From Rhodocyclales bacterium (GTDB lineage Bacteria > Pseudomonadota > Gammaproteobacteria > Burkholderiales > Rhodocyclaceae), in NCBI GenBank assembly GCA_016183655.1, contig JACPEH010000009.1, positions 1-64,000 of the forward strand: DNA of 64,000 nucleotides, given 5' to 3'. Made by a program: the position numbers and the translations under genes. Shown one piece after another: positions 34,419 through 43,203 of the stretch (positions are counted from its first letter, which is position 1; each line of letters opens with the position of its first letter). The notes under the pieces were generated by a model. The model was not told the origin of the DNA and made no database searches. It was given only the letters and a program-made list of their open reading frames with translations.

Positions 34419-34434
34419 TGCATGATCCGTGCCA
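34419..34434 (-). promoter_or_regulatory. Probable sigma-54 promoter of the pilin-like gene
   Basis: On the minus strand the sequence is TGGCACGGATCATGCA. The invariant GG (-24) and GC (-12) are separated by exactly ten bases, and 13 or more positions fit TGGCACG-N4-TTGCA. The expected start site is about 30 bases before the ATG. This is the promoter type activated by PilR in pilA control. Confidence 0.7.
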
Positions 34435-34548
34435 TCGATTTGTACCTGCTTTTGAGCCGGCCCTTGCCGGATCTGTCGACCAGTCGACGCCGGGTGGGGT
34501 GGGGTGTCGTGTTTTCGACAGTCGGCTCTTGTCCGGCATGGGGCGCGC

Positions 34549-36261
34549 GTGACCTGGCTGGCAGGCGTCGGGGGCGTCCTCGTTCGGCGGCAGCGGGGTC
34601 TGCTGGCGTTGCTGCTCGGTGTCTTCCACGTGTCGCTGCTGTCGAATGGCCCGGATCATTCGGGCTTGCTCTGGTGGCTTGCCGATGTCGGCTTGTTCAT
34701 GCTCTGGCAGCCTTTCGTGCGCGCCGACTGGCGGCTGGGGTTCTCGGCGCTGTCCAGCTTCCTGGCGATTCTCGCGGTTGGCGTCGCCGGCTACGGGGTC
34801 TGGCTGCTGCTGCTCTGGGCGGCCTTCCTCGCCGCGCTGGTCGGCGGCCGGGTGCTTTTTGTCGAGCGGCGGGCGACGCGGATTGTTTATCTGCTGGCCT
34901 TCGCGTATCTGCTCTCCGCCGTGCTGCTGTGCCTGGTGCCGCAGCTTGTTCCCGATGCCGGCGGCGACGACGACCTGCTGCGCCGCATCTTCGTCTGGGG
35001 CGGTCCGGTGGTGATCGGCGTACTGGCGGTGATTCCGCTGCGCGGCACGGATACGCGTCCGGCGGCCGGTCCGGTGGATTTCGTCTACAGCCTGTTCATC
35101 TTCCTGCTGATTGCGGTGCTGGTGCTGGGTTCCCTGTCCTTCATGGTTCTCCAGCGGATCGGCTACATCCAGTCGCTGCTCGGGACGCTGGCGCTCATTG
35201 CTGCCATGCTGCTGCTCCTCGGCTGGGCCTGGAATCCACGGGCGGGCTTTGGCGGAATCGCGGCCTTCTTTTCGCGCTACTTGCTGACCGTCGGTCTACC
35301 CTTTGAGGAATGGCTGCAGCGGCTGACCATCGCTGCCGAGGAAGTGCGCGAACCGGGACCCTTCGTCGACCGGGTGCTGCAGCAGATGCTCGATCTGCCC
35401 TGGGTCGCCGGCGGCGAATGGTCGTCCGCGACGGAGCACGGCAGTTGCGGCGGCAGGGCGACGCATGTGCAGGCGTTTTCGGCCAAGGCGCTGGAGCTCC
35501 GCCTGTATACCCATTTCCGGCTCAGTCCGACCCTCGTCTGGCATTTCCGGATGCTGGCCGAGCTGTTGGCCGAGTACCACCTGGCCAAGCTGCGCGAACG
35601 GGAGCTGGAGCAGGTGGGCTATCTGCGCGCGGTCTATGAAACCGGCGCCCGCCTGACGCACGATGTAAAGAACCTGCTGCAGTCGTTGAACAACCTCTGC
35701 TATCTGGCGCAGTCGCTCGACGGCGAGCGCACGGCGGAGATCCCGCCGCTGATGCAGAAGCAGTTGCCATTGATCGTCCAGCGCCTGGAGCTGACGCTGG
35801 ACAAGCTGCGGCGTCCGCGCGGCGGCAGCGGCGCGGTGATTGCCGCGGATTCCTGGTGGGAATCGCTGTGTCAGCGTTACGGGGCTCAGGCCGTGCGCTT
35901 CGTGGCGGAACCCGGGCTGTCCAGTGCGCAGGTGCCGATGGCGCTGTTCGACAGCGTTGCCGATAACCTGATCGAGAACGCGCTGGGCAAGGCGAAACAC
36001 GAGACGGGAATCGAGATCGTTGTCGCGTCGTCCGAAGGCGGCACCGCGTTTTCCGTAAGCGATACCGGCACGCCTCTGCCGGAGCAGGTTGCGCAAGGCT
36101 TGTTCGCGGCGCCGGTGCCCTCTGCGAGCGGTCTGGGGATCGGGCTCTGCCACGCTGCACGGCAGGCGGAAGCCCTGGGTTTCGAATTGATGCTTGCCGA
36201 GAACCGCGCCGGCTCGGTCCGTTTCGAACTGCGCCGGGCCGGGGCGGCGCCCGCTGTCTGA
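34549..36261 (+). CDS. Multi-pass membrane histidine kinase without adjacent regulator
   Basis: A 570-residue protein. About seven hydrophobic helices fill the first 230 residues, a GAF-like stretch follows, and then the kinase core. The H-box is LTHDVKNLLQSL, the HD-x-KN variant seen in PrsK-like kinases rather than the usual HExRNP. The N-box is DNLIENAL and the G-boxes are SDTGTPLP and GLGIGL. The GTG start at 34549 is a best guess; an in-frame GTG at 34504 is possible. Neither neighbour is a response regulator, so its partner is unknown. It is divergent from the pilin-like gene. Confidence 0.8.
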   Translation: MTWLAGVGGVLVRRQRGLLALLLGVFHVSLLSNGPDHSGLLWWLADVGLFMLWQPFVRADWRLGFSALSSFLAILAVGVAGYGVWLLLLWAAFLAALVGGRVLFVERRATRIVYLLAFAYLLSAVLLCLVPQLVPDAGGDDDLLRRIFVWGGPVVIGVLAVIPLRGTDTRPAAGPVDFVYSLFIFLLIAVLVLGSLSFMVLQRIGYIQSLLGTLALIAAMLLLLGWAWNPRAGFGGIAAFFSRYLLTVGLPFEEWLQRLTIAAEEVREPGPFVDRVLQQMLDLPWVAGGEWSSATEHGSCGGRATHVQAFSAKALELRLYTHFRLSPTLVWHFRMLAELLAEYHLAKLRERELEQVGYLRAVYETGARLTHDVKNLLQSLNNLCYLAQSLDGERTAEIPPLMQKQLPLIVQRLELTLDKLRRPRGGSGAVIAADSWWESLCQRYGAQAVRFVAEPGLSSAQVPMALFDSVADNLIENALGKAKHETGIEIVVASSEGGTAFSVSDTGTPLPEQVAQGLFAAPVPSASGLGIGLCHAARQAEALGFELMLAENRAGSVRFELRRAGAAPAV

Positions 36262-36293
36262 CGAGGGGGCTGGCTGTTCCCGCTGCCGGTGGT

Positions 36294-37565
36294 TTAGCCT
36301 GCCGAGCGGCGGCTCAGCCGGTAGGTGACCATGTTGCCCTTGCCCTTGAGGTAGATCGTCTGTGGCTCGTGGAAGTCGTAACGGTTCTGCAGGCGGCGAT
36401 AGGTGGTCTCGTCAACCTGGATCATGCCGGGAACGCCTTCGCTGGTCAGCCGGCTGGCGATGTTGACGGTATCGCCCCACAGGTCGTAGATGAATTTCTT
36501 CTTGCCGACGACGCCGGCGACCACCGGCCCGGTGCCGATGCCGATGCGCACTTCCAGGTGCATCTGGTTGACGTTGCTGTCGCGGTGCAGCAGGTCGCGC
36601 ATCGCCAGCGCCATGTCGGCGATCGCCTCGGTGTACTCGACCGGGCCGCTGTTCAGTCCGCCGGCGACCATGTAGGCGTCGCCGATCGTCTTGATCTTTT
36701 CCAGGCCGTATTTTTCCGCCAGCTCGTCGAACGACGAGAAGATGCGGTTGAGCATGGCAAACACCTGCTGCGGCGTCAGTCCCTCGGCGACGCGGGTGAA
36801 GTTGACGATGTCGGCGAACATCACGGTGACGTCGGCAAAACCGTCGGCGATCGTCTGCGAACTGTTCTTCAGCCGCTCGGCGATCGGCCCCGGCAGGATG
36901 TTCAGCAGCAGCCGCTCCGAGCGCTCCTGTTCGATTTGCAGCAGGCGGTGCGCCTCGTCGAGGCGGCGTGCGGCCTTCTCCTTTTCCAGGGTGGAAAAGC
37001 GCAGCAGCAGATAGACGATCGACGAGACGGCAATGAAGTTGAGTACGAAGAAAAAGACGCTGGTCCGGATCGGTACGGTGTGCGTCGACGCGGCAATGGA
37101 ATCCGCCAGGTAGTAGTCGAAGAAGCCGGACAGTGCGGTCATGAAGACATAGGCGGCGAACCAGGCGATCGATTCGCGCACGCCGCAGAAGAGAATGGCG
37201 CCGATCGGGGCGAGCAGACCCCACAGGCTGACGCCGCTGGCGGTGATGAAGTTGCCGATGCTCCATTGGGCGACGAAGGGCATGAACAGGAACAGCGCGA
37301 GCTGCGTCTGGCGGAAGAAGTCGAAATTCCGCGTCTTCAGGTAGCAGGCCAGGTTGCCGGCCAGCAGCAGCTGGAAGACGAAGGGAACGGTCGTCGAGAA
37401 GCGGGGGCCGAGCTGCCAGTAGATGAACAACCAGAGCATCGACATTACGCAGACCAGGCCGGTGGCGAGCATCAGCAGCGATTTCTTCAGCTGCAGCTCT
37501 GCCGGGTCGTCCGGCGAGATCCCGGCGTTGCGCAGCGATGCCAGAAAATCGTCGCGGTTGCTCAC
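36294..37565 (-). CDS. Membrane class III adenylate cyclase
   Basis: A 423-residue protein with six predicted helices (about 28-190), a linker helix, and a class III cyclase domain. Metal-binding aspartates are in MFADIVNFT and the partner in KTIGDAYMVAGG. The Lys of KTIGD and the Asp of LWGDTVNIASRL are the adenine-selecting pair, so ATP rather than GTP is the expected substrate. The overall layout matches CYCc/MASE-type sensors. It stands alone and is convergent with the orphan kinase, 32 bases apart. Confidence 0.9.
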   Translation of the reverse strand: MSNRDDFLASLRNAGISPDDPAELQLKKSLLMLATGLVCVMSMLWLFIYWQLGPRFSTTVPFVFQLLLAGNLACYLKTRNFDFFRQTQLALFLFMPFVAQWSIGNFITASGVSLWGLLAPIGAILFCGVRESIAWFAAYVFMTALSGFFDYYLADSIAASTHTVPIRTSVFFFVLNFIAVSSIVYLLLRFSTLEKEKAARRLDEAHRLLQIEQERSERLLLNILPGPIAERLKNSSQTIADGFADVTVMFADIVNFTRVAEGLTPQQVFAMLNRIFSSFDELAEKYGLEKIKTIGDAYMVAGGLNSGPVEYTEAIADMALAMRDLLHRDSNVNQMHLEVRIGIGTGPVVAGVVGKKKFIYDLWGDTVNIASRLTSEGVPGMIQVDETTYRRLQNRYDFHEPQTIYLKGKGNMVTYRLSRRSAG

Positions 37566-37706
37566 GGTTGGGGCGGCATGCAGTACAAGGGCATCGCGGC
37601 ACTATGGCAGCAGGCGGGCGACACGGTCAAGCCAGGCGGGAGCTTGCTTGACGGGGGGAGGGGCGGCGCCTAAGATGCGCCGGTTTGTCCAACGAAGCCC
37701 GCCGCA

Positions 37707-38675
37707 GTGAATCTTGAACAACTCTATGCCCTGATCGGCCCCGACATGAAGGCGGTCGACGCCGTGATCCGGCAACGGCTGCATTCTGACGTGGTGCTGG
37801 TGCGCCAGGTGGCGGAGTACATCATCCAGAGCGGTGGCAAGCGCCTGCGCCCGGCGCTGGTGCTGCTGTCGGCCGGCGCCGTGGATTACCGCGGCACCTA
37901 TCATCACGACCTGGCGGCGGTAGTCGAGTTCATCCATACCGCCACGCTGTTGCACGACGACGTCGTTGACGAGTCGTCGCTGCGGCGCGGCCGCGACACG
38001 GCGAATGCCATGTTCGGCAACGCGGCCAGCGTGCTCGTCGGCGATTTCCTCTATTCGCGGGCCTTCCAGATGATGGTTGCCGTGGACGACATGTGCGTGA
38101 TGCGGGTGCTCTCGGATGCCACCAACGTCATTGCCGAGGGCGAGGTGCTGCAGTTGATGAACTGCCATGATGCGGATGTCGACGAGGGGCGCTACCTGCA
38201 GGTGATCCGCTACAAGACGGCGAAGCTGTTCGAGGCGGCGGCGCAGCTCGGCGCGATTCTCGGCAAGGCCTCTGCGGAAATCGAGCAAGGTCTGGCGGCT
38301 TACGGCATGCACCTCGGCACGGCGTTCCAGATCATCGACGACGTTCTCGACTACTCGGGGGCGGAGGCGGAGACCGGCAAGCATCTCGGCGACGATCTGG
38401 CCGAAGGCAAGCCGACGCTGCCGCTGATCCATGTCATGCAGCACGGCACCCCGGAGCAGGCGGCGCTGGTGCGCAATGCCATCGAGCACGGTGGGCGCGA
38501 CGAGTTCGCCGCCGTACTGGCCGCCGTGCGTTCGAGCGGTGCGCTGGAGCATGCGAAAAAGGCCGCCGCGAGCGAGGCGTCGTTGGCGGCGGCAGCAATT
38601 TCTGCATTACCCTCTTCACAGTACAAAGAGTCGCTGCTACAATTATCAGCTTTCGCGGTATCCCGAAGTTTTTAA
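37707..38675 (+). CDS. ispB: Polyprenyl (octaprenyl) diphosphate synthase
   Basis: A 322-residue trans-prenyl chain synthase. The first aspartate-rich motif is DDVVD (residues 84-88, in LLHDDVVDESSLRRG), the second is IIDDVLDY, and GGKRLRPAL comes early. It makes the side chain of ubiquinone. The start is GTG at 37707. The chain length (about eight units) is inferred from overall similarity to IspB. A tRNA-Pro gene follows 18 bases after the stop. Confidence 0.93.
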   Translation: MNLEQLYALIGPDMKAVDAVIRQRLHSDVVLVRQVAEYIIQSGGKRLRPALVLLSAGAVDYRGTYHHDLAAVVEFIHTATLLHDDVVDESSLRRGRDTANAMFGNAASVLVGDFLYSRAFQMMVAVDDMCVMRVLSDATNVIAEGEVLQLMNCHDADVDEGRYLQVIRYKTAKLFEAAAQLGAILGKASAEIEQGLAAYGMHLGTAFQIIDDVLDYSGAEAETGKHLGDDLAEGKPTLPLIHVMQHGTPEQAALVRNAIEHGGRDEFAAVLAAVRSSGALEHAKKAAASEASLAAAAISALPSSQYKESLLQLSAFAVSRSF

Positions 38676-38693
38676 CGCCGCGAAGCCCTCGGT

Positions 38694-38770
<77 letters not shown>

Positions 38771-38868
38771 CTTCCCCCTCTTGTCGCCTTCGTCTTTTCC
38801 AGACTTTCTCCGTTTCTTCGGGTGCCTTCCGCATCTGTTATCCTTGCGCCCATCTTTCGGGGGCGGGC

Positions 38869-39114
38869 ATGGGTAAGCTGATTCTGTTGGGGGTTCTGGC
38901 GATCGTCGTCTGGTGGCTATGGCGCAAGCTGCAAGCGCCGGAGCGCACCGCCGCCCAGCCCCCCGCTTCCCGCCCGGTCGAGTCGATGGTCAGCTGCGCC
39001 CGTTGCGGGCTCAACCAGCCGCGCAGCGAGTGTGTCGAAAGCGCCGGCCGTTTCTATTGTTGCGAGCAGCACCGGCGTGACGCGGAGTCCGGCGACGGTG
39101 GCGAAGGACGGTGA
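38869..39114 (+). CDS. PP0621-family small protein
   Basis: An 81-residue protein with an N-terminal membrane helix (ILLGVLAIVVWWLW) and a small cysteine cluster (MVSCARCGLNQPRSECV, then RFYCCEQHRRD) that could bind zinc. This is the PP0621 family of unknown function, which in betaproteobacteria usually precedes pilS and pilR. Its stop overlaps the pilS start (GTGA). Confidence 0.85.
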   Translation: MGKLILLGVLAIVVWWLWRKLQAPERTAAQPPASRPVESMVSCARCGLNQPRSECVESAGRFYCCEQHRRDAESGDGGEGR

Positions 39115-40712
39115 GCGGCATGGCTACGCCGTTCGCGATGGAAGACCCCGTCCTCTCCGACACGCACTGGAAGTCGCTCCGCTACTTCAACCTCTATCGC
39201 TTCGTCCTGGCGGCGCTGCTGTTCGTGGCCGCGGCCGGCTCGCCGCTGCAGGGCGCCGTCTTCGTTTCCGCGATTTCCCGATGGCACCTGGCGCTGACCG
39301 GCGGCTACCTGTTGCTGACGCTGCTCTCGGTGATGTCGCTGCATCGCGTCCGGAGTCATTTCAACCTGCAGCTGACGGCGCAGGTCCTGCTCGATGTATT
39401 CGTCCTGACTGCGCTGATGTATGCCGGCGGCGGGCTGCGCAGCGGCTTCGGCTGGCTGCTGCTGGTGTCGCTGGCCGGCGCCGGTCTGGTCGGGCAGGGG
39501 CGGCTGGTGCTCTTCTTTGCGGCAACGGCGACGCTGGCGGTGCTCGCTTCCGAGTTCCTTCTTGCGTTGCGGAGCGAGTTCGAGTCGGTCGGTTTCTTTC
39601 AGGCCGGCTTGCTCTCCCTCGGCTTCTTCGCGACGGCGATCTCCGGCCGCCTGCTGGCCCGGCGCGTGCTGGCCAACGAAGAGCTGGCGCGTCAGCGGGG
39701 CATCGCGCTGCGCAACCAGATGCTGGTCAGCCAGCGGGTGATCGAGGAGATGCAGGACGGCATCCTGGTCGTCAGTCAGGATGCGGTAGTGCGCCAGCAC
39801 AATCCGCGTGCCGAGGCGCTGCTCGGGGTGCGCGAGGCCTCGACCAGTCTTCTGTCATCCTACTCACCGGCACTCGCTGACGGCTTTCGCGCCTGGCAAG
39901 CAGGTGGCACGGCAGAGCCCGAACCTTTCCGCGTCGCCACCAGTGGGCTGATCCTACGCGCCCGCTTCGTTCCGACCGAGAGCAGCGACCATGACGTGCT
40001 GGTCTTTCTGGAGGACATGGGGCGCGTCCAGCAACGGGCGCAGCAGCTCAAGCTGGCGGCGCTGGGGCGGCTGACGGCGAACATCGCGCACGAGATCCGC
40101 AATCCGCTGTCGGCCATCAGCCATGCCGGTGAGTTGTTGCTGGAAGAGCATCGCGGGCAGCCGCAGGAGCGCCTGCTGACGATCGTTCGCGACAACACGC
40201 AACGGCTTGATCGCATTGTCCGCGACGTGCTGGAACTGGGGCGGCGCGACCGGGCACATCGGGAGGCGATCGACCTCGCCGTCCTGCTGCCGCTGTTCCG
40301 CGAGGAGTTTGCGGTGAAGGAGCAGATCGATCCCGGGGTGGTGGCCCTCGAATTGAGCGGCGACGCGCGTATCTGCTTCGATCGTTCGCATCTGCATCAG
40401 GTGCTGTGGAATCTGCTGGGGAATGCCTTGCGCCACTCCCGCCGCCAGGCGGGAAGTCTCACGCTGCGCGTGCACAATGGACGGGGGGCGGGCCTTGAGC
40501 TCCATGTGCTCGATGACGGGGCCGGGGTGCCCGCCGACTTGCGCGAACATGTTTTCGAGCCGTTCTTCACCACGCACTCGCGCGGAACCGGACTCGGCTT
40601 GTATATTGCACGCGAGCTGTGCGAAGCCAACGGTGCCCGTCTGGAATTGCTGGAGAATTCGCCGGGCGGGCATTTCCGTATCACCGGAGGGGGAAGCTGT
40701 GACTGTCAATAG
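39111..40712 (+). CDS. pilS: PilS-type sensor histidine kinase
   Basis: A 533-residue membrane kinase with six N-terminal helices (about 28-190), a PAS-like domain (VIEEMQDGILVVSQDAVVRQHN), and a kinase core: H-box NIAHEIRNPLSAISHAGELL, N-box NLLGNALRH, G-boxes DDGAGVP and RGTGLGLY. PilS controls type IV pilus genes through PilR, whose gene overlaps the 3' end by 14 bases. The GTG at 39111 is coupled to the PP0621 gene; an ATG at 39120 is an alternative. Pilin itself may inhibit PilS in the membrane. Confidence 0.9.
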   Translation: MSGMATPFAMEDPVLSDTHWKSLRYFNLYRFVLAALLFVAAAGSPLQGAVFVSAISRWHLALTGGYLLLTLLSVMSLHRVRSHFNLQLTAQVLLDVFVLTALMYAGGGLRSGFGWLLLVSLAGAGLVGQGRLVLFFAATATLAVLASEFLLALRSEFESVGFFQAGLLSLGFFATAISGRLLARRVLANEELARQRGIALRNQMLVSQRVIEEMQDGILVVSQDAVVRQHNPRAEALLGVREASTSLLSSYSPALADGFRAWQAGGTAEPEPFRVATSGLILRARFVPTESSDHDVLVFLEDMGRVQQRAQQLKLAALGRLTANIAHEIRNPLSAISHAGELLLEEHRGQPQERLLTIVRDNTQRLDRIVRDVLELGRRDRAHREAIDLAVLLPLFREEFAVKEQIDPGVVALELSGDARICFDRSHLHQVLWNLLGNALRHSRRQAGSLTLRVHNGRGAGLELHVLDDGAGVPADLREHVFEPFFTTHSRGTGLGLYIARELCEANGARLELLENSPGGHFRITGGGSCDCQ

Positions 40713-42045
40713 GAGCGAGCGCCGGGCGCGCGGCGATCTGTCCCGGGTGCTGGTCGTCGACGACGAGGCGGACATCCGCGAGCTGCTCGACCTGACGCTG
40801 TCGCGGATGGGGCTGGCGGCGGACTGTGCCGGCTCGGTGGCCGAAGCGCGCCAGTGCCTGGAGCGCGAGCGCTATCAGCTGTGTCTGACGGACATGCGCC
40901 TGCCGGACGGGGAGGGCCTGGCCGTCGTGCGGATGGTTGCCGAGCAATGCCCGGAGACGCCGGTCGCGGTGATCACCGCCTTCGGCAGCACCGAGAATGC
41001 CGTTGCCGCGCTGAAGGCCGGCGCCTTCGACTATCTGGCGAAACCGGTGGCGCTCGACCAGCTGCGCACGCTGGTGAAGTCCGCGCTCAGTCTGCCGGTG
41101 GCTCCCGCCGGCAAGGCCGAGCAGCAGTTGATCGGCGAGTCGTCGGCGGTCATCCAGGTGCGCGAGATGATCGACAAGCTGGCGCGCAGCCAGGCGCCGG
41201 TCTATATCTCCGGCGAGTCGGGCAGCGGCAAGGAGCTGGCGGCGCGCCTGATCCATACGCGCAGTGCCCGGGCGTCGGCGGCCTTCATTCCGGTCAACTG
41301 CGGCGCGATTCCCGAGACCCTGGTCGAAAGCGAATTCTTCGGCTACCGCAAGGGCGCGTTTACCGGTGCCGATGCCGATCGCGAGGGCTTTTTCCAGGCG
41401 GCCGATGGCGGCACCCTGTTTCTCGACGAGGTGGCCGACTTGCCGCTGGCGATGCAGGTGAAGCTGCTGCGTGCGATTCAGGAGAAACGGGTGCGCAAGG
41501 TCGGCTGTGCGGTCGAGGAAGCCGTCGATGTGCGGCTGATTTCGGCGACGCACCGCAACCTGCGCGAGTGCGTCGAGGCCGGCGCCTTCCGTCAGGATCT
41601 TTACTACCGGCTCAACGTCATCGAATTGCGCATGCCGCCGCTGCGCGAGCGGCAGGAGGACATCCCGGGACTGGTGCAGGCGATTCTTGCCCGCATCGCC
41701 GGTGCCGGCGTCTCGGTGACCGAGGCCGCGATGCAGGCGCTGTGCAGCTACGTCTTCCCGGGAAATGTCCGCGAACTGGAGAACATCCTGGAGCGGGCGA
41801 CGGCGCTTTCGGCAGGAAAGGAGATCGATGTCGTCGACCTCCAACTGGCGCCGGAAGACAGCGACGGCATCCCCGCGTCGCGCGTCGGCGAAACCCTGGA
41901 CGACACCCTCAATCGGGTCGAGCGGGCGGCCATCCTCGATGCGCTGTCCAAGACCGGCGGCAATCGAACGGCGGCGGCACGCCTCCTCGGCGTCACCTTC
42001 CGTTCGCTGCGCTATCGCATCGAGCGTCTCGGCATCGACGAATGA
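40699..42045 (+). CDS. pilR: PilR-type sigma-54-dependent response regulator
   Basis: A 448-residue NtrC-family regulator. The receiver domain has VLVVDDEAD and phospho-acceptor TDMRLPDG. The AAA+ domain has Walker A GESGSGKE, the sigma-54 contact loop GAFTGA and Walker B LFLDEV. A Fis-type helix-turn-helix ends the protein (NRTAAARLLGVTFRSLRYRI). The GTG start at 40699 has GGAGGGG upstream; longer frames overlap pilS. A likely target within the window is the sigma-54 promoter before the pilin-like gene at 33711-34379. Confidence 0.92.
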   Translation: MTVNRSERRARGDLSRVLVVDDEADIRELLDLTLSRMGLAADCAGSVAEARQCLERERYQLCLTDMRLPDGEGLAVVRMVAEQCPETPVAVITAFGSTENAVAALKAGAFDYLAKPVALDQLRTLVKSALSLPVAPAGKAEQQLIGESSAVIQVREMIDKLARSQAPVYISGESGSGKELAARLIHTRSARASAAFIPVNCGAIPETLVESEFFGYRKGAFTGADADREGFFQAADGGTLFLDEVADLPLAMQVKLLRAIQEKRVRKVGCAVEEAVDVRLISATHRNLRECVEAGAFRQDLYYRLNVIELRMPPLRERQEDIPGLVQAILARIAGAGVSVTEAAMQALCSYVFPGNVRELENILERATALSAGKEIDVVDLQLAPEDSDGIPASRVGETLDDTLNRVERAAILDALSKTGGNRTAAARLLGVTFRSLRYRIERLGIDE

Positions 42046-42599
42046 TCGACGGCCAGGTCGACGATCGCGGCTGGCTGACCTCGGCCCGGCACGAGCCTTC
42101 GCCGAACTGCGATGCGCGCCCGTCGGCGGAAAAACCGTCGTTGCTGGTGGTGCATGCCATCAGTCTGCCGCCGGGCGAGTTCGGCAGCGACGACATCCTC
42201 GACCTCTTCGCCAACCGCCTCGATCCGTCGCGCCATCCCTATTTCGCGGGGATTCATGCGCTCCGCGTTTCGGCGCATTTCCTCATCCGCCGCAGCGGCG
42301 AGCTGATCCAGTTCGTCTCCTGCAACGATCGCGCGTGGCACGCCGGTATCTCGTCCTGGCGCGGCCGCGAACGTTGCAACGATTTCTCGATCGGTGTCGA
42401 GTTGGAGGGTTGTGATGAACAGCCTTTCGAGGCGGCCCAGTATGTCTGCCTGCGCGAGCTGACGACCGTGCTGTGTCGGAGCTATCCGCTGCAGGAGATC
42501 GCGGGGCATAGCGACATTGCGCCGGGGCGCAAGACCGATCCCGGTCCGTGCTTCGATTGGTCGCGTCTCGCTTCGTTGCCGCTGGTGCGCGCGCGCTGA
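42042..42599 (+). CDS. ampD: 1,6-anhydro-N-acetylmuramyl-L-alanine amidase AmpD
   Basis: A 185-residue cytoplasmic zinc amidase of cell-wall recycling. The residues equivalent to the E. coli zinc ligands and catalytic groups are present: His38 (VVHAIS), Glu120 (GVELEG), His156 (AGHSDIAPGRKTDPG), Lys164 and Asp166. It cuts the stem peptide from anhydro-muropeptides and so keeps AmpR-controlled beta-lactamase low in species that have it. The ATG overlaps the pilR stop (ATGA). Confidence 0.93.
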   Translation: MIDGQVDDRGWLTSARHEPSPNCDARPSAEKPSLLVVHAISLPPGEFGSDDILDLFANRLDPSRHPYFAGIHALRVSAHFLIRRSGELIQFVSCNDRAWHAGISSWRGRERCNDFSIGVELEGCDEQPFEAAQYVCLRELTTVLCRSYPLQEIAGHSDIAPGRKTDPGPCFDWSRLASLPLVRAR

Positions 42600-42691
42600 G
42601 TTTCAGCGCGACGCATCGAGAATTTTCTCCGCCCCGCTGCCATGTCGTCGGCAAATGACGCGCGACTGCAACAGTTTTTCGCGGGGTTGAC

Positions 42692-42720
42692 TTTCGATGA
42701 AAAAAATTCTTGCATCGAAA
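42692..42720. promoter_or_regulatory. Inverted repeat TTTCGATG...CATCGAAA
   Basis: Perfect eight-base arms separated by 13 bases. A second layer, GTTGA at 42686 and TCAAC at 42725, is also inverted around it. It overlaps the -35 region of the promoter-like pair, so it could be an operator. Confidence 0.5.
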
Positions 42721-42738
42721 ATAATCAACTACTAGAAT
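42710..42738 (+). promoter_or_regulatory. Sigma-70-like promoter TTGCAT-17-TAGAAT
   Basis: TTGCAT at 42710 and TAGAAT at 42733 are 17 bases apart on the plus strand. A start site near 42745 would give a transcript with the possible short gene at 42774, or a small RNA, or a long leader for the histone-like gene. Confidence 0.5.
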
Positions 42739-42773
42739 TAGTTCAAATTTGCAAGGGCGGCACAACATCTAGT

Positions 42774-42884
42774 ATGTCCCGCCAAAAAGGCCGCCAGGAG
42801 CGGGTTTCGGGGCCGTCGATGATGGAGTTCGACGGCTTCACGGATAAAGAAGGCGATGAGACTGAAGCGACAGCCAGCGCGTAA
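42774..42884 (+). CDS. Possible 36-residue protein (uncertain)
   Basis: A short ATG frame downstream of the promoter-like pair encodes a basic first half (MSRQKGRQERVSG) and an acidic second half (MEFDGFTDKEGDETE). No good ribosome site precedes it and no family is recognised. It may be real, since it follows a credible promoter and is not explained by another gene, or it may be chance. The same frame is open back to 42642. Confidence 0.25.
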   Translation: MSRQKGRQERVSGPSMMEFDGFTDKEGDETEATASA

Positions 42885-43149
42885 ACGATCACCGGGTCTG
42901 CCGACGCAACGTCGGGCTGCTGTCTTCTCTTCTCCGCTTTTCCGTTACTCCCTCCCCTCCCGCCTTCCCCGCACCATCCCCTTTCTCCGCTTCTGTTCGA
43001 ACCCGTATGCGCGCTGCGTGGTTGCCCGCGTTCGCTTCGTCACGAGCGGTGTTTCACGAATTGCGGCAGATGCCGCACCAGGATTCGATCGCCTCGCACA
43101 CCGTGCGGCGGTCGGATGGTCCGGGCTATCGCAGACGGATCGCTTTTTG

Positions 43150-43165
43150 CGTTTTGATCAAAACG
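43150..43165. promoter_or_regulatory. Perfect 16-base palindrome before the histone-like gene
   Basis: CGTTTTGATCAAAACG reads the same on both strands and lies 38 bases before the start codon, where an operator or regulator site would sit. No obvious -35/-10 pair is adjacent. Confidence 0.6.
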
Positions 43166-43203
43166 TAATCAACTGTCCCTCGAATCGATAGAAGGAGGTA
43201 ACC

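Larger units (their letters stand above)
42600..43203. other. 604-base intergenic region with promoter-like and symmetrical elements
   Basis: Between ampD and the histone-like gene the sequence changes from GC-rich to locally AT-rich (42690-42750) and back. It holds an inverted repeat at 42692-42720, a promoter-like pair at 42710-42738, a possible 36-codon gene, a pyrimidine-rich stretch (about 42918-42990), and a 16-base palindrome at 43150-43165. The strip 42885-43140 contains nothing else I can support. Confidence 0.5.
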
